Shown here: in pieces, positions 5,503 through 6,841 of the stretch
Position numbering within the stretch: position 1 is the first letter of the stretch
Layout: the number at the start of each line of letters is the position of its first letter
Origin: Bacteroidota bacterium
Lineage (GTDB): Bacteria; Bacteroidota; Bacteroidia; Flavobacteriales; Flavobacteriaceae
Assembly: GCA_023393485.1 (NCBI GenBank)
Contig: JAEWLD010000009.1
Location: 1-6,841 of the forward strand
DNA length: 6,841 nt
Reading direction: 5' to 3'
Position numbers and translations under genes: made by a program
Notes under the pieces: generated by a model
The model's database searches: none
The model's input: only the letters and a program-made list of their open reading frames with translations
What the model was told of the DNA's origin: nothing

Positions 5503-6734
5503 ACGAAATATTTTTCAGGCGGTACAAATTCCACTTGTTGCTGATCTGTATTGGAGTGGGCTGGCTGCTCGTTTTTGGCTTTGTGTCGCAAATGGCCAGT
5601 CAGGGAATAATTTACTATGATTCGATGAGTTATCTGGAATCGGCAAAAAATCTCTATGTTTTTCATCGCGGGCATCAGTACCGGCCTATTTTGATGGCGG
5701 CCATAAACGGCATTCCGTATATTTTCGGGTTTGGTGATTCGGCCATTTATGAACTCAGTTTTTACGTCAATGTCTTATGTTGGCTGGCTTCGGGCATTTT
5801 AATGTTTGAATTGCTGCGTGAATTCGTAAGGCCGAAAACAGCTTTCTGGTTGACGTTGCTGTTTTTTTCGACCCTCGGCAACATATCGTACATTTTTCAT
5901 TTGCTGACCGAAAATATTTACCTGTTTTTTATTCTTTCTGGATTTTATTGCCTGTCGAAATACTACAAAACCAAAGCGTTCAAATGGCTGTCGATCGCCT
6001 TGTCAATTTTCATATTGGCAATGCTCATCAGGCCCGGATCGCAATTGCTTGCGATAGTGCTCTGTTTGTTTTTCATTCGCGAACTCATCCGAAATTTCAA
6101 GTCAAAGTTTGCCTTTTTCATTTACGGAAGCTTGATGCTTGTAGCCGTACAATGCGCGGGACTCAAATACCAGTTCGGGAATTTTACGGTGAGTTATATC
6201 GATGCGATTACCTATTACGGCTATTTGAGCTGCCGTGCCGAAGCGCTTAAAAACGGCACCGAGTTCGTCCAACGCGGCAATCCGCGCGGTCTGGCGATGT
6301 ATCTTTTGCCGACGCCCGAACAGAAAAAACTCGCCGCCGCAGACTTCAAATATCAGCTAACTGAAAACACCGGAAATTTAATCAAGGCTTATTTCATCGA
6401 TTTATATGACAACGCCAAATCAGGCACGACGGCGCTGATGAATTGCAAAAAAGTCGATGACCACATTTTTCTGGGCGCTGAATTATTTTCGATCTCGAAG
6501 TGGCAGAACCGCGTTTTGACCATTGTTGGGTTTGCGCTCGCGGTTTTTTATTTTTTTGCGGCCTACCGGAAAGAACCACTGTATTTCCTGATGGCGGTTT
6601 ATATTTTATACATCATTTTGCTTTCGGGCGTGTCGTGTGCCCAGGGCGACCGATTCCATATTGTAACTTATCCGTTCATATTGATTCTGCTCGCCAAATT
6701 CCTGCAACGGAAAAAATTGTTGGATAGGCCATGA
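5499..6734 (+). CDS. Polytopic membrane protein, GT-C / GT39-like putative glycosyltransferase
   Basis: A 411-residue integral membrane protein with about nine to eleven hydrophobic segments, roughly at 11-30, 84-106, 114-133, 138-156, 162-177, 181-197, 204-222, 336-355, 358-378 and 386-402. A hydrophilic region spans about 223-335. The first loop carries IIYYDSMSYLESAKNL (37-52), with Asp41 where GT-C enzymes of the PMT/ArnT type have their catalytic acid. It is followed by QYRPILMAAI (60-69), resembling the RPPxYP region, then LTEN (136-139), an IRP turn (177-179) and a late GDRF (383-386). Such enzymes use polyprenyl-phosphate sugars at the periplasmic face, so it may decorate the glycan after flipping. 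This rests on topology and loop motifs, so the transferase role is probable rather than certain. An O-antigen ligase or polymerase is the main alternative. It is coupled by ATGA overlaps to both neighbours. Confidence 0.72.
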   Translation: MNEIFFRRYKFHLLLICIGVGWLLVFGFVSQMASQGIIYYDSMSYLESAKNLYVFHRGHQYRPILMAAINGIPYIFGFGDSAIYELSFYVNVLCWLASGILMFELLREFVRPKTAFWLTLLFFSTLGNISYIFHLLTENIYLFFILSGFYCLSKYYKTKAFKWLSIALSIFILAMLIRPGSQLLAIVLCLFFIRELIRNFKSKFAFFIYGSLMLVAVQCAGLKYQFGNFTVSYIDAITYYGYLSCRAEALKNGTEFVQRGNPRGLAMYLLPTPEQKKLAAADFKYQLTENTGNLIKAYFIDLYDNAKSGTTALMNCKKVDDHIFLGAELFSISKWQNRVLTIVGFALAVFYFFAAYRKEPLYFLMAVYILYIILLSGVSCAQGDRFHIVTYPFILILLAKFLQRKKLLDRP

Positions 6735-6841
6735 ATGTCGAGGGTTTGAACAGGTTTACGGCGAGATTCAAGTTCGAAGGCATTTTGGTCGCGCTGAGCT
6801 TGGTTTGGGCGGTTTTCGTGTCATATACGATACAGTTAAAG
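6731..6841 (+). CDS. N-terminal fragment of a putative membrane protein, runs off the right edge
   Basis: An ATG at 6731 overlaps the stop of the preceding gene (ATGA), and the frame stays open for 37 codons to the window edge. The visible peptide has a short polar and basic start (MNVEGLNRFTARFKFEG) followed by a hydrophobic stretch (ILVALSLVWAVFVSYTI, about residues 18-34) that would form a first transmembrane helix with a basic, inside-facing N-terminus. The tight coupling suggests it belongs to the same operon and probably acts in the same glycan pathway, for example as another membrane transferase, a polymerase or a flippase. Too little is visible to choose among these, and I do not recognise the family. 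Confidence 0.65.
   Translation, partial: MNVEGLNRFTARFKFEGILVALSLVWAVFVSYTIQLK

Noticed and set aside
1..6841. CRISPR array, tRNA or rRNA, insertion sequence, toxin-antitoxin or defence genes
   Set aside because: No regularly spaced repeats, cloverleaf, transposase or nuclease motifs were found. Almost every base is accounted for by glycan-biosynthesis genes.

Overview
The window looks like part of a cell-surface polysaccharide (O-antigen, capsule or glycoprotein glycan) biosynthesis locus, probably from a member of the Bacteroidota, perhaps the Flavobacteriia. The evidence for the lineage is indirect. Most genes lack a convincing Shine-Dalgarno sequence, the AT-rich intergenic spacers carry exact matches to the Bacteroidota -7 promoter element TAnnTTTG, and the proteins have the look of flavobacterial glycosyltransferases. 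Base composition is mid-range inside genes and strongly AT-rich between them. I cannot name a species.

Layout, left to right: (1) a minus-strand GT4-type glycosyltransferase whose C-terminus runs off the left edge (1-981, GTG start); (2) a 46-bp divergent spacer; (3) a plus-strand pair, a GT4 glycosyltransferase (1028-2128, TTG start) and, 4 bp later, a small cupin of the FdtA/QdtA sugar-nucleotide 3,4-ketoisomerase family (2133-2528); (4) a minus-strand pair meeting it tail to tail with an 11-bp overlap, an FkbM-like methyltransferase (3462-4313) followed by a GT2 glycosyltransferase (2518-3462), joined by a TGATG stop/start overlap; (5) a 58-bp divergent spacer; (6) a plus-strand run, a GT4-like glycosyltransferase (4372-5502), a polytopic GT-C-like membrane protein (5499-6734) and the first 37 codons of another membrane protein (6731 onward), each joined to the next by an ATGA overlap. 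Coding density is close to 100 per cent; no stretch over 300 bases lacks a gene.

How the genes may work together (inference): the ketoisomerase would help make a dTDP-3-amino-3,6-dideoxyhexose, with the remaining pathway enzymes outside the window. The three GT4-type enzymes and the GT2 enzyme would add sugars at the cytoplasmic face, the FkbM-like protein could O-methylate a sugar, and the membrane protein could transfer a sugar from a polyprenyl-phosphate donor at the periplasmic face.

I found no tRNA, rRNA, CRISPR array, insertion sequence or defence system. The most unusual signals are in the two short divergent spacers. The second contains a perfect 9-bp inverted repeat whose arms are both exact -7 promoter matches facing outward, and the same 9-mer recurs in the first spacer within an imperfect palindrome. 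I see no clear evidence of a wholly new biological system.
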